From: Neptunomonas phycophila
GTDB lineage: Bacteria; Pseudomonadota; Gammaproteobacteria; Pseudomonadales; Balneatricaceae
Direction: 5' to 3'
Length of the DNA stretch: 64,000 nt
Assembly (NCBI RefSeq): GCF_001922575.1
Contig: NZ_MRCI01000003.1
Location: 62,001-126,000, forward strand
The position numbers and the translations under genes were made by a program. The notes under the pieces were generated by a model. It saw only the letters and a program-made list of their open reading frames with translations, had not been told where the DNA came from and did not search any database. This document shows positions 7,784 to 17,015 of this stretch, piece after piece. The stretch's first letter is position 1. The number at the start of each line of letters is the position of its first letter.

Positions 7784-8959
7784 GTGCTGCGCATTCCGGT
7801 TCAAGAGCGCAAAAACTGGCAGGAAGTCGCAAATGAATACGGCTTCCTGTTTCATACCATGCATGGCGAACGTTATTGGGATGAAAGCGCTTATTATCAA
7901 TTCAGCCTTCAACAAATTGAAGATGATATAGAAGCCCCTACCGAAGAAATCCACCAAATGTGCCTGCATACAGTAGGGCAAGTAGTCGCTGATGATCAAT
8001 GGATGCGCCGCTTCCGTATTCCCGAAGCCCATTGGGATTTTGTGCGCCAGTCATGGCTAAACAAGGACCCCAGCCTTTATTCGCGGTTGGATTTCGCCTA
8101 TAACGGCTCAAGCCCTGCAAAACTCTACGAAAACAATGCCGATACGCCTACTAGCCTCTACGAAACCGGTTTCTGGCAATGGTTGTGGTTAGAGCAAATG
8201 GCCAATGCCGGAAGAGTAAGCCGCGAAAGTGATCAATTTAACAGCCTGCAAGACAAGCTCATCTCACAATTCCATCATTTGCTGTCACAGCGAGAAAACC
8301 CTAACGAGATCCTTCATTTTGCCTGCTGCAAAGGCACTGATGAAGACCGAGGAACGGTTCAATACCTAGAAGACTGTGCAGCAGAAGTCGGCATTAAGAC
8401 AGCCTTTGTATACGTAGAAGATATTGGCAGAGATGCACAAGGGCGATTCACGGATAGCCAAAACCAAGTAATTACTTGGATATTTAAACTCTACCCATGG
8501 GAATTTATGTTTGATGAAGAATACGGCGATTTGCTCGGCGAGCATCCCGTTAGTTTTATTGAACCGCCATGGAAAAGTATTTTATCGAATAAAGCTCTCA
8601 TGCCTATGTTATGGCAACTCTTTCCAGAGCACCCCAACTTGCTGCCAGCGTTCTTTGAAGACGAGATAGCCTTAATGGACACTAACAAAACGTGGGTCAA
8701 AAAACCTATCTATTCTCGCGAAGGCGCCAACATAACGATTCGTAAAGGCCAGCAGTCCTTAGTTTCTTCTGACGGTCCTTATGGCGAAGAGGGTTTTATC
8801 TTCCAAGAAGCCCATATGCTGCCCAAGTTTGGTAATAATTACACCTTAATAGGAAGTTGGCTGGTCAACGATAAAGCGGCTGGTATCTCGGTAAGAGAAG
8901 ATACAGGGCCCATTACACAGGATATGAGCCGGTATCTGCCTCATATTATTTTGGGGTAA
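7784..8959 (+). CDS. yjfC: YjfC-like ATP-grasp ligase (glutathionylspermidine synthase C-terminal family)
   Basis: 391 residues with a GTG start at 7784, directly after a GGGAGGG ribosome site that overlaps the end of yjfM. It corresponds only to the synthetase (ATP-grasp) half of glutathionylspermidine synthase; the amidase half is absent. Conserved blocks include RLDFAYNGSSPAKLYENNADTP (split here for length: RLDFAY and PAKLYENNADTP), HFACCKGTDEDRGT, and the ATP-binding KKPIYSREGANITI. The family joins an amine to a peptide carboxylate with ATP. The substrate of YjfC-type enzymes is not established; the operon suggests modification of a membrane protein or peptide rather than free glutathione, which is inference. 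Confidence 0.83.
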   Translation: MLRIPVQERKNWQEVANEYGFLFHTMHGERYWDESAYYQFSLQQIEDDIEAPTEEIHQMCLHTVGQVVADDQWMRRFRIPEAHWDFVRQSWLNKDPSLYSRLDFAYNGSSPAKLYENNADTPTSLYETGFWQWLWLEQMANAGRVSRESDQFNSLQDKLISQFHHLLSQRENPNEILHFACCKGTDEDRGTVQYLEDCAAEVGIKTAFVYVEDIGRDAQGRFTDSQNQVITWIFKLYPWEFMFDEEYGDLLGEHPVSFIEPPWKSILSNKALMPMLWQLFPEHPNLLPAFFEDEIALMDTNKTWVKKPIYSREGANITIRKGQQSLVSSDGPYGEEGFIFQEAHMLPKFGNNYTLIGSWLVNDKAAGISVREDTGPITQDMSRYLPHIILG

Positions 8960-8978
8960 CGAAGGAGTAACATTTTAG

Positions 8979-9992
8979 GTGTTCATAGAGAAAATTAAAC
9001 ACGTTGTGTTTTCCGTTTTTTTTAAGGCAGATGCGGTATCTACGCTCGCTGTAACCTTGCTTTATGTGTTGGTTAGCTACCTACTGCTCGTCCTAGCTGG
9101 CGAGCACGACATCACAGCGTGGGAAAACTTTGGTTATTGGTTAGCTGTTACTGCCTCAACGGTAGGTTATGGTGACCTTTCTCCAAGTACCCTTTGGGGG
9201 AAGGTAGCCGTTAGCTTATGGGTGATTCCAGTAGGGTTAAGCATATTTGCATTTTTGATTGCTCGCGTGAGCTTCGCCTTATCGGAGCGAGCATTTAGAG
9301 GAAGAAGAGGGCTTCGTCATTTGAACACACAAAACCACACCGTCATCATCGGCTGGAACGAACAACGCACACTGCGTCTCATAGAGCTGTTACTGGATAA
9401 ACATAACGCGCAAAACCGCGATATCGTCCTTTGTGTTGCCAAAGATATTGAAAATCCGCTGCCTAATAAAATCGGTTTTGTGAAGGTGGAGTCCTTTTCG
9501 CATCAAGAAACGATGTCAAAAGCCTGCTTAGAAACGGCGGATCGGATTATTATTGATACTCCGTTAGATGACGTAACGCTAACCACTGCGCTTTACTGCC
9601 AAAAAGTTAGCCCAAACAGCCACAAAACGGCTTATTTCCAAGACGAATCCATTGGCGATTTATTACTGTCTCATTGCCCAGGTATCGAAATTATTCCGTC
9701 GGTATCCGTCGAGCTACTTGCTAAATCCACCATCGACCCAGGTTCTAGCCAACTGCACAAACAGTTGCTCGATAGCAGCGATGGTATGACTCAGTTCAGC
9801 AGTAAATATCAAGGTAATAAAATTGAGTTTGAGCCACTGTTTGATCAATTAAAACGTGATCACGATGCTACGCTGATTGGGGTTCGGCAAGAAGGCAGCC
9901 AATCCATCAAACTCAACCCGCCACTGACTCTCTCGGTAGTCCCTGGCGATACCTTGTTTTATATTGCCGCTACTCGGCTAACTACTCTATAA
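8979..9992 (+). CDS. Two-helix potassium channel with RCK/TrkA-N domain
   Basis: 337 residues from a GTG start with GAAGGAGT upstream. TM1 lies near 17-40, the pore loop carries the K+ selectivity filter TVGYGD near residue 63, and TM2 lies near 75-100. The cytosolic part starts HTVIIGWNEQR, a Rossmann-like RCK fold with a modified Gly motif, followed by a TrkA-C-like end. It should be a ligand- or nucleotide-gated K+ channel of the inner membrane. It is the last gene of the yjf operon, 19 bases after yjfC, suggesting that ion flux is coupled to the PspA/DUF350 envelope response. The convergent purine operon follows. Confidence 0.88.
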   Translation: MFIEKIKHVVFSVFFKADAVSTLAVTLLYVLVSYLLLVLAGEHDITAWENFGYWLAVTASTVGYGDLSPSTLWGKVAVSLWVIPVGLSIFAFLIARVSFALSERAFRGRRGLRHLNTQNHTVIIGWNEQRTLRLIELLLDKHNAQNRDIVLCVAKDIENPLPNKIGFVKVESFSHQETMSKACLETADRIIIDTPLDDVTLTTALYCQKVSPNSHKTAYFQDESIGDLLLSHCPGIEIIPSVSVELLAKSTIDPGSSQLHKQLLDSSDGMTQFSSKYQGNKIEFEPLFDQLKRDHDATLIGVRQEGSQSIKLNPPLTLSVVPGDTLFYIAATRLTTL

Positions 9993-10061
9993 AAGAAGCA
10001 AAGGTAACCAATTCGTGCGTCTCCCATGGCATTGTGCTGCCGTGGGAAGCGTACGGAATAA

Positions 10062-11072
<1,011 letters not shown>

Positions 11073-12047
11073 TTAGCGCTTTTGACGGTACGCGTAGGTA
11101 TCCCTGAAACGCGATAGTAAGTACTCACCAGCTGAGATTGCCTCATACTTAGGAGGGGAATTTTGATCGCTGCAGCCATCTAAACAATAGATATTGGTAT
11201 CAAAATTAGGTTCCACAAAAAAGGGAGAGGCATAACGATCCTTTTGTGCCTGATTAACCACTCGGTGAGGCGTTGAGGTGTATCGGTCATTACTCCAACG
11301 CGCCATCATATCGCCAATGTTAATCACAAAGGTATCAGGTATGGGCGTTGCATCAATCCAGTCTCCTTGACGGTTCTGGACCTGCAAACCTCCCACTTCA
11401 TCTTGGTACAGAATCGTAATACAGCCGTAATCTGTATGCGCTCCAGCACCAATTTGATTGTCCTGCGACAAAGCAGAAGCAGGGGGATAATGAATAAAAC
11501 GCAGCACACTAATAGGGTGCGTAAAGCGGCTGTCAAAATAATCAGGCGCTATACCTAACGCTACGGCAATCCCCTTAAGAATCGTTTTTCCCAGCTCGAG
11601 CATACGCCAATAATGGGTTTCCATGGTGGCTTGGAAACCATCAATGTCGGGGTAACGGTTAGGACCATGCAGTGGTTTTTCAGCCAGGACATCGGGGTCA
11701 TCGGCTAATAAGTGCCGCCCCATATCAAAAGTTTCTTTACAGTCACCAGGCAACGAGGGGTCTAGTTGTTCGGTTGCAATGGCACCGTAACCTCGATGAT
11801 GCGCAGACTGAGTAATGTCTATTTTAAGCTTTTCGCCCATTGGTTGAGCAAACAGCTGCTTTGCCATGCCAATAACATCGTTCATGGTAGACGTGTCAAT
11901 CGTGTGGCCTTTGACATAAAAAAAGCCTGTACGTTGGCAAGCATGGTCAATGTGTCGCGCAACATCCACCCAATCGCTTGGGTCTTCGCTGTAGAGCGGC
12001 GCAATGTCAATGAGAGGAATATCAGCAGTTGATGTTTCAGGTGTCAT
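11073..12047 (-). CDS. Isopenicillin N synthase-like 2-oxoglutarate/Fe(II) dioxygenase
   Basis: 324 residues with a GGAGGTG ribosome site. The N-terminal block (PLIDIAPL; TGFFYVKGH) and the Fe(II) site H-x-D in GAHTDYGCITIL with the distal His in TPHRVVN mark the isopenicillin N synthase/2OG-oxygenase fold; DRYASPFFVEPN supplies the Arg-x-Ser-like carboxylate contact. No beta-lactam genes are near: the gene sits between an adenine deaminase and a purine-type binding protein. The same association (PA0147-PA0148) is known to me in Pseudomonas aeruginosa. I infer oxidation of a purine or related catabolite, but the substrate is unknown. Confidence 0.85.
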   Translation of the reverse strand: MTPETSTADIPLIDIAPLYSEDPSDWVDVARHIDHACQRTGFFYVKGHTIDTSTMNDVIGMAKQLFAQPMGEKLKIDITQSAHHRGYGAIATEQLDPSLPGDCKETFDMGRHLLADDPDVLAEKPLHGPNRYPDIDGFQATMETHYWRMLELGKTILKGIAVALGIAPDYFDSRFTHPISVLRFIHYPPASALSQDNQIGAGAHTDYGCITILYQDEVGGLQVQNRQGDWIDATPIPDTFVINIGDMMARWSNDRYTSTPHRVVNQAQKDRYASPFFVEPNFDTNIYCLDGCSDQNSPPKYEAISAGEYLLSRFRDTYAYRQKR

Positions 12048-12119
12048 AACACACCTCCTTTAGTTCGTTAAAAGAGGGAGTTCGGCATATTGGCGGCCGA
12101 ACCCAGTGTGTTATTTGTT

Positions 12120-12147
12120 ACTAAGGGGCCGCACCACAGCCCCTAGG
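12120..12147 (-). terminator. GC-rich hairpin after the BMP-protein gene
   Basis: AAGGGGC and GCCCCT arms about 9 bases apart form a stable hairpin just after the stop of the binding-protein gene. There is no T-run on the minus strand, so it may slow polymerase or protect the 3' end of the abundant binding-protein message rather than terminate fully. Confidence 0.4.
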
Positions 12148-12159
12148 TGGTTGAGCGAT

Positions 12160-13245
12160 TTATTTAGGAATGTCGCCTTCTACACCCTCAACATACCAGC
12201 TCATGCCAGCGATTTCGCCGTGCGGCAGAACATCACCTTCGGCGACAATCAGTTCGCCGGCTTGGTTTTTGATCGGTCCGGCAAACGGATGTAGCGTGCC
12301 TGCTTTAATGCCATCAATCAGCGCTTGTGCTTCTAATGCCACGTCATCCGGTACGTTTTCGCTAAAGCCAGGGATAACAATCTCGTCTTCAGCCATGCCG
12401 CCCCAATGGTCGGTTGACTTCCACGTGCCATCCATTACTTCTTGAACACGTTTAATGTAGTAAGGGTCCCAGTTATCAACCACAGACATCAAATGTGCTT
12501 TAGGTCCAAAGCTCGACATATCAGACGCCTGGCCTACAGCATAAGCACCACGACGATCAGCCGCTTGCATGGCAGCTGGTGAGTCGGTGTGTTGCAAAAT
12601 TACATCCACACCCTGATCCATCATCGCATTTGCTGCATCAGCTTCTTTACCCGGATCAAACCAGGTATTGACCCATACTATTTTCAACTCGGCTTCAGGG
12701 TTGTATTTATTCAATGCCAATTGAACAGAATTGATGTCACGAATTACCTCAGGAATTGGGAAAGAGGCGATGTAACCAATCTTGTTAGATTTGGTCATTT
12801 TTGCAGCCACAAAACCTGCTACATAACGGCCTTCGTAGGTATTGGATACATAGGTACCCATATTTTTGGCCTGTTTATAACCCGTAGCGTGCTCAAAAGT
12901 CACTTTAGGGAACTGTTTAGCAACCTTTAGCGTTGGATTCATAAAACCAAACGAGGTCGTGAAAATTAGGTCATTACCTGATTTGGCCAAGTTACGAATG
13001 ACCCGCTCAGCATCAGCTCCTTCCGGCACGTTCTCAACATAAGTGGTTTCCACTTTATCACCGTAATACGCCTCTACCGCTTTGCGCCCTTGATCGTGCT
13101 GATAACTCCAGCCGTGATCACCTATAGGGCCAACATAGACAAAGCCGACTTTAAATGGCTCTGCCGCTTGCGCTGTTAACGCAGCTGCAAGACCAATACC
13201 TGCAGCTAGGCCTGTTAGGGCTTTTTTAAACGCGGTTTTTTTCAT
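12160..13245 (-). CDS. BMP/PnrA-family ABC transporter substrate-binding protein (purine/nucleoside type)
   Basis: About 361 residues from the ATG at 13245 (MKKTAFKKALTG), preceded by GAGG; two upstream in-frame ATGs lack a ribosome site. A cleaved signal peptide ends near ALTAQAAEP. The BMP fold is seen in FKVGFVYVGPIGDHGWSY, FATGYK-like HATGYKQAKN, and GVDVILQHTDSPAA. Such proteins bind nucleosides or nucleobases in the periplasm and deliver them to a YufOPQ-type transporter. The matching ATPase and permeases are encoded 12 kb away (25627-29204), so the system is split into two loci. A purine-operator-like palindrome lies about 75 bases upstream. Confidence 0.88.
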   Translation of the reverse strand: MKKTAFKKALTGLAAGIGLAAALTAQAAEPFKVGFVYVGPIGDHGWSYQHDQGRKAVEAYYGDKVETTYVENVPEGADAERVIRNLAKSGNDLIFTTSFGFMNPTLKVAKQFPKVTFEHATGYKQAKNMGTYVSNTYEGRYVAGFVAAKMTKSNKIGYIASFPIPEVIRDINSVQLALNKYNPEAELKIVWVNTWFDPGKEADAANAMMDQGVDVILQHTDSPAAMQAADRRGAYAVGQASDMSSFGPKAHLMSVVDNWDPYYIKRVQEVMDGTWKSTDHWGGMAEDEIVIPGFSENVPDDVALEAQALIDGIKAGTLHPFAGPIKNQAGELIVAEGDVLPHGEIAGMSWYVEGVEGDIPK

Positions 13246-13320
13246 GAATCCAATCCTCATACCCATGTAATGATTCGTTAAGGGAGCCTGTTGGCTGTTG
13301 AGCCTATGAGATGCAAAAAG

Positions 13321-13336
13321 CTGACCAAAAAGACAG
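13321..13336 (-). promoter_or_regulatory. RutR-like operator upstream of the BMP-protein operon
   Basis: The 16-mer CTGACCAAAAAGACAG fits CTGWC-N6-GWCAG. It shares 14 of 16 bases with the site before puuD and is close to the RutR consensus TTGACCA-N2-TGGTCAA. It sits 76 bases before the ATG; on the minus strand CTGTCT could serve as the -35 element, but no good -10 is visible. Confidence 0.65.
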
Positions 13337-13472
13337 TTTTTTAGATTTCATGCGGACTTGCTAGCCCTAGGGGCTCGCGCAGATCACTGTAGCGCCTTAA
13401 CACCTTATTTATTCTGCTCTTTTTCGGTGCATCTTGGATGCTAAACGAAACAAACGGTACCCGTCTAGCGCC

Positions 13473-13997
13473 TTATGTGTTTCTGGCTGCCAGCGGTGTT
13501 GCAAACGCTGGTTCCATATCCCACGGGAAACGGATCCATGTATCTTGGCTTACTTCAGTAATAAAGGTATCCACTAGAGGGCAGCCAGCAGGCTTGGCGT
13601 AAATAGTTGCAAAGTGCGCTTTAGGTAACATCTCACGAACCACACGTGCTGTTTTACCCGTATCGACTAGGTCATCTACAAGCAAGAAGCCTTCACCATC
13701 ACCCTCAACCCCTTTAAGAATATTCAGCTCACCTTGCTTCATGGCCTCGGCACCTTCCTCGGCTATACCGTAGCTGGTTACGCACACGGTATCGATCAAT
13801 CGAATATCTAATTCACGAGCCAAAATCGCCGCAGGAACCAAACCGCCTCGTGTGATCGCTATAATGCCTTTCCACGGGCCCTTTTCCAATAACCGCCATG
13901 ATAAAGCGCGGCAATTACGGTGCAGCTCATCCCATCCCACCGGAAAGTCGCGATGGTAGGGTAGTTGTGGTGTCGCTTGCGCAGTGGGTTCTGACAT
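13473..13997 (-). CDS. gpt: Xanthine phosphoribosyltransferase
   Basis: 174 residues with a GAGGAAAG ribosome site. The PRPP-binding motif [14 protein letters not shown] and early [20 protein letters not shown] identify the Gpt family, which converts xanthine (and guanine) to XMP (GMP) using PRPP, near the inner membrane. It salvages the xanthine that the neighbouring uptake and deamination genes would supply. It is transcribed in the same direction as the BMP operon, but a 227-base gap with its own operator-like site suggests a separate unit. Confidence 0.93.
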   Translation of the reverse strand: MSEPTAQATPQLPYHRDFPVGWDELHRNCRALSWRLLEKGPWKGIIAITRGGLVPAAILARELDIRLIDTVCVTSYGIAEEGAEAMKQGELNILKGVEGDGEGFLLVDDLVDTGKTARVVREMLPKAHFATIYAKPAGCPLVDTFITEVSQDTWIRFPWDMEPAFATPLAARNT

Positions 13998-14035
13998 CTT
14001 ACTTTCCTCAATATGGCTCTATCGTCCATAACAAT

Positions 14036-14051
14036 CTGTCAGGACAGTCAG
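14036..14051 (-). promoter_or_regulatory. Purine operator-like palindrome upstream of gpt
   Basis: CTGTCAGGACAGTCAG has the outer arms CTGTC and GTCAG in the same 16-bp spacing as the other purine sites. It lies 39 bases before the gpt ATG. Its centre (AGGACA) differs from the AT-rich centres of the others, so support is weaker. Confidence 0.5.
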
Positions 14052-14130
14052 CTAAATCTTTATACAGTTAACGGTAAATAATAACCCAGAGGTCAACTTT
14101 TTGCAGCATCCGATAGATCGCTATAACCAA

Positions 14131-14589
14131 TCACGGGCTGTTCTGCGAATGCTTCGCCTGCGCTTCTAAAATCTCGAAGAGGTTGAGTTCGATCCAATCT
14201 GCCAACGCTTCAACCTTGCCACTCACCTCAAGCCCTAGCGACGTTAGACTATACTCAACATGCGGCGGAACAACAGGATACGAAACGCGCTTCACAAAGC
14301 CATCACCCTCCAGCCCTTGTAAGGTCTGTGCTAGCATTTTCTCGCTAACCCCAGATACCTTACGGCGCAGATCACTAAAGCGGTAAGTCCCTCCGGCTAA
14401 TGCGACCAAGACTAAAACTCCCCAACGACTCGTTACATGCTTCAATACCTGTCTGGAAGGGCATTGCTCTGCAAATACATCACCGCGCTCCATTCTCACC
14501 GACAAAGGTATACCTATTTCACCCTGTATATAAGCAACGTCGGGCGGCGTCTTAGACTTGTCATCATGACTGATCATATCTTTTTTCAT
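14131..14589 (-). CDS. HxlR-family regulator, QorR/YtfH-like
   Basis: 152 residues. A winged helix of the HxlR type is visible: CPSRQVLKHVTSRWGVLVLVAL, then FSDLRRKVSGVSEKMLAQTL (recognition region) and a YSLTSLG wing. The CPSR cysteine near the start of the domain is the position of the redox/thiol-sensing Cys in related regulators such as QorR and YodB. It is divergent from a QorB-like quinone oxidoreductase with a 112-base gap, the same arrangement as ytfH-ytfG. The likely role is a thiol- or quinone-responsive repressor of the divergent gene, which is inference from family and layout. Confidence 0.85.
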   Translation of the reverse strand: MKKDMISHDDKSKTPPDVAYIQGEIGIPLSVRMERGDVFAEQCPSRQVLKHVTSRWGVLVLVALAGGTYRFSDLRRKVSGVSEKMLAQTLQGLEGDGFVKRVSYPVVPPHVEYSLTSLGLEVSGKVEALADWIELNLFEILEAQAKHSQNSP

Positions 14590-14626
14590 ACTTACCTTTT
14601 TGTACGTACTTACTAAAAGTGAGTTT
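14590..14626. promoter_or_regulatory. Candidate operator in the qorR-qorB divergent region
   Basis: ACTTAC occurs at 14590-14595 and 14608-14613, 18 bases apart, around the palindrome GTACGTAC (14602-14609), with an inverted GTGAGT at 14619-14624. The position just before the regulator start suits an autoregulatory HxlR site. No experimental consensus is being matched here. Confidence 0.4.
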
Positions 14627-14701
14627 GGAGTTTAGCATAGATTACATCAAGCGACTTCTTGATTACTGATTCAATCATTTTCGATTCAAAAGGAGCACAC
14701 T

Positions 14702-15553
14702 ATGATTGCTGTAACCGGAGCGACAGGCCAGCTAGGCCGTTTGGTCATTCATGAACTGCTTAAAACACAACCTGCAAATAGCATTATCGCCGCCGTACGT
14801 AGCCCTGAAAAAGCCGAAGACCTTGCGGATCTCGGTGTCGTTGTCCGCCAAGCAGACTATGATCAACCAGCAACGTTAGCCACAGCCTTTAACGGAGCCA
14901 AAAAGCTCTTACTCATTTCATCCAGTGAGATCGGAAAACGAGCGGCTCAGCATTCCGCGGTTATTGATGCAGCCAACGCTTCAGGCGTCACCCTCATCGC
15001 ATACACCAGCCTTTTGCATGCAGATACCTCCCCGCTGGCATTAGCTCAGGAGCATGTCATAACCGAACAAAAGTTAGCCGAATCTGGCGTGCCTTTTGTT
15101 CTATTACGCAATGGCTGGTACACCGAAAACTACTTGGCCAGCATACCTTCCGCTCTTGAGCATGGCGCATTCATTGGTGCTGCAGGCAATGGAAAAATAG
15201 CCTCAGCACCTCGTGCAGACTATGCCGCCGCCGCTGCCGCCGTCATGGCATCGCCGCAAGATCAAGCAGGCAAAGTTTATGAACTGGCAGGTGATACCGC
15301 TTATACGCTTGCCGAATTAGCACATTACCTAAGCGAGACCACGGGCAATACGATCCAATACCAAAACTTACCCGAAGCAGAATTTGCCAAAGTATTGGTT
15401 GGCGCGGGTTTGCCTGAAGGCTTCGCAAATATATTGGCAGACTCAGATGCAGGCGCTGCCAAGGGAGCTCTATTTGATAGTAGCCATCAATTAAGTCAGC
15501 TGATAGGTAGAAATAGCAAACCAATGACTGAATCTCTTAAAGCGTCACTCTAA
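14702..15553 (+). CDS. qorB: QorB-like NAD(P)H:quinone oxidoreductase (NmrA/atypical SDR)
   Basis: 283 residues with AAAGGAGC before the ATG. The N-terminal dinucleotide motif GATGQLG, the segment LLISSSEIGKR, and LLRNGWYTENYL are typical of YtfG/QorB. The enzyme reduces quinones with NADPH in the cytoplasm, protecting against quinone and electrophile stress. Its divergent partner is the HxlR regulator, and a flavodoxin-type reductase gene follows after 132 bases, making a small redox-defence group. Confidence 0.88.
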   Translation: MIAVTGATGQLGRLVIHELLKTQPANSIIAAVRSPEKAEDLADLGVVVRQADYDQPATLATAFNGAKKLLLISSSEIGKRAAQHSAVIDAANASGVTLIAYTSLLHADTSPLALAQEHVITEQKLAESGVPFVLLRNGWYTENYLASIPSALEHGAFIGAAGNGKIASAPRADYAAAAAAVMASPQDQAGKVYELAGDTAYTLAELAHYLSETTGNTIQYQNLPEAEFAKVLVGAGLPEGFANILADSDAGAAKGALFDSSHQLSQLIGRNSKPMTESLKASL

Positions 15554-15685
15554 GTTTGTAAGATCCGATTAGCACAGAGCAAATAATAAAACGGAACTTT
15601 GCCTAGCCTCATCGGTTAAAACAAATATGACTCAAGTAGAGCGTTAGAAACGAATGTCCACTCAATCCTTAGTAAGGGAAACATT

Positions 15686-16237
15686 ATGGCTCAAATAATA
15701 GTTGTTTATCATTCAGGGTATGGCCACACCAAAGTGGTAGCTGAAAAAGTAGCTGAAGGTGCTAATGCATCGCTTATCGCTATCGACGAACACGGCGACA
15801 TCCCCGAGAGCGCATGGGACGAGCTTAATGCCGCCGACGCTATCATTTGGGGCTCCCCAACTTATATGGGTAGCCCGAGCTGGCAGTTTAAAAAGTTTGC
15901 AGAAGCCACCTCCAAAATTTGGTTCACCCAAGGCTGGAAAGATAAAGTCTTTGGTGGTTTTACCAACAGCGCTAGCTTCAACGGCGACAAACAAGTTTCA
16001 TTAATCGCGTTACAAACACTAGCCTCACAACACGGCGGTATTTGGGTGAGCTTAGGCTTATTGCCAAGCAACTCTAAAGATGCAACCCGTAAAGACCTAA
16101 ACAACCTAGGCGGCTCGGTTGGCCTGCTGGTTCAATCACCATCTGACGCCAGCGTCGATGAAATCCCGCAAGGGGACTTAGACACCGCTGTTTCCTATGG
16201 GAAGCGCGTAGCTGAAATCACAGCTAAGCTAGCGTAA
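15686..16237 (+). CDS. Flavodoxin-family NAD(P)H:quinone oxidoreductase (WrbA-like)
   Basis: 183 residues. The FMN phosphate loop is YHSGYGHT near the N-terminus; WGSPTYMGSPSWQFKKF and GGFTNSASFNGDK match the flavin-contacting loops of the WrbA/flavodoxin_2 group. Expected to bind FMN and reduce quinones by two electrons without releasing semiquinone. An intrinsic terminator follows the stop. It is probably induced by the same stresses as the preceding qorB-like gene, although each has its own upstream gap. Confidence 0.85.
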   Translation: MAQIIVVYHSGYGHTKVVAEKVAEGANASLIAIDEHGDIPESAWDELNAADAIIWGSPTYMGSPSWQFKKFAEATSKIWFTQGWKDKVFGGFTNSASFNGDKQVSLIALQTLASQHGGIWVSLGLLPSNSKDATRKDLNNLGGSVGLLVQSPSDASVDEIPQGDLDTAVSYGKRVAEITAKLA

Positions 16238-16254
16238 ATTATTCATGACCATGA

Positions 16255-16279
16255 TAAGGGCGCTTTGCGTCCTTTTTTA
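16255..16279 (+). terminator. Intrinsic terminator after the flavodoxin-family gene
   Basis: AAGGGCGC / GCGTCCTT arms with a 3-base loop, allowing one G-U pair, run into TTTTTT. Confidence 0.85.
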
Positions 16280-16335
16280 TTGGCCAACAAGCAGGTAACG
16301 TATCTAGTCAATTACTCGCTAAAGGTCTGTTTAGA

Positions 16336-16983
16336 ATGAAAAAGATCGCTATATTCGACTTCGATGGTGTCATCGTCGACAGCTTGATGATCAAACTGGA
16401 TGCCTTTATCCACTGTTTTGGAATACCACTAACTAAAGAACAGCAAGCACAAGCCAAACGCATTCATCTGTCTACCGGTGGTATTCCTCGGGCCGTTAAA
16501 ATTCAAATGATGCTTGATACATTTCAATCGGAATCTATAACAGGAAGTATGGATGATTTCTTAGCTCGCTTTCAGATTACGCTAGACGACCGGATGCGAT
16601 CTCTTACAATAGACGACGCTACTCGCTCAATGCTTTATACATTACAAAAAGAAGGTATAGCAATATTCATCAACAGCGCAGCGCCGGTTAATGAAATTAA
16701 AGAGACACTAAAGAATAATCAACTATTGGATTGCTTTGTCGCCGTGTATGGCGGGGATGAACGAAAACCAGAGAACTTCGATAAAATAGCGGCCATCACT
16801 GGCCAACATGTGAACCGTGTATTTGTGGGTGATGCCGACTATGACGAACAAGCCGCACACGAACGACACATACCGTTTATTCGCTATGTTGGATACGATG
16901 ATTTATTCACAACACCGGCTCAGTGCCTTACTGCCAACACCATGCCTGAACTGACTGATATGATTTTAACAACGTTACAATAA
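16336..16983 (+). CDS. HAD-superfamily hydrolase
   Basis: 215 residues. Motif I is IFDFDGVIVDS with the nucleophile Asp, motif II INSAAP, motif III Lys in ERKPENF, and motif IV VGDADYDEQAA. The alpha-helical cap between 16 and 85 puts it in subclass C1, like phosphoglycolate or sugar phosphatases. The substrate cannot be told. It stands alone between a terminator on the left and a long-stem hairpin on the right that overlaps its stop codon. Confidence 0.85.
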   Translation: MKKIAIFDFDGVIVDSLMIKLDAFIHCFGIPLTKEQQAQAKRIHLSTGGIPRAVKIQMMLDTFQSESITGSMDDFLARFQITLDDRMRSLTIDDATRSMLYTLQKEGIAIFINSAAPVNEIKETLKNNQLLDCFVAVYGGDERKPENFDKIAAITGQHVNRVFVGDADYDEQAAHERHIPFIRYVGYDDLFTTPAQCLTANTMPELTDMILTTLQ

Positions 16984-17013
16984 TACGCCTGCACTCCTCA
17001 GCGCAGGCGTATT
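16982..17013. terminator. Bidirectional hairpin between the HAD and PEP-CTERM genes
   Basis: A perfect 11-bp inverted repeat AATACGCCTGC / GCAGGCGTATT with a 10-base loop overlaps the HAD stop and lies just after the convergent gene. It probably ends transcription from both sides despite short T-runs. Confidence 0.75.
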
Positions 17014-17015
17014 CA

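Noticed and set aside
10022-10047. Hairpin TCCCATGGCA / TGCCGTGGGA between the channel and adenine deaminase genes as an intrinsic terminator
   Set aside because: The stem contains a mismatch and there is no T-run on either strand, so I left it out of the features.
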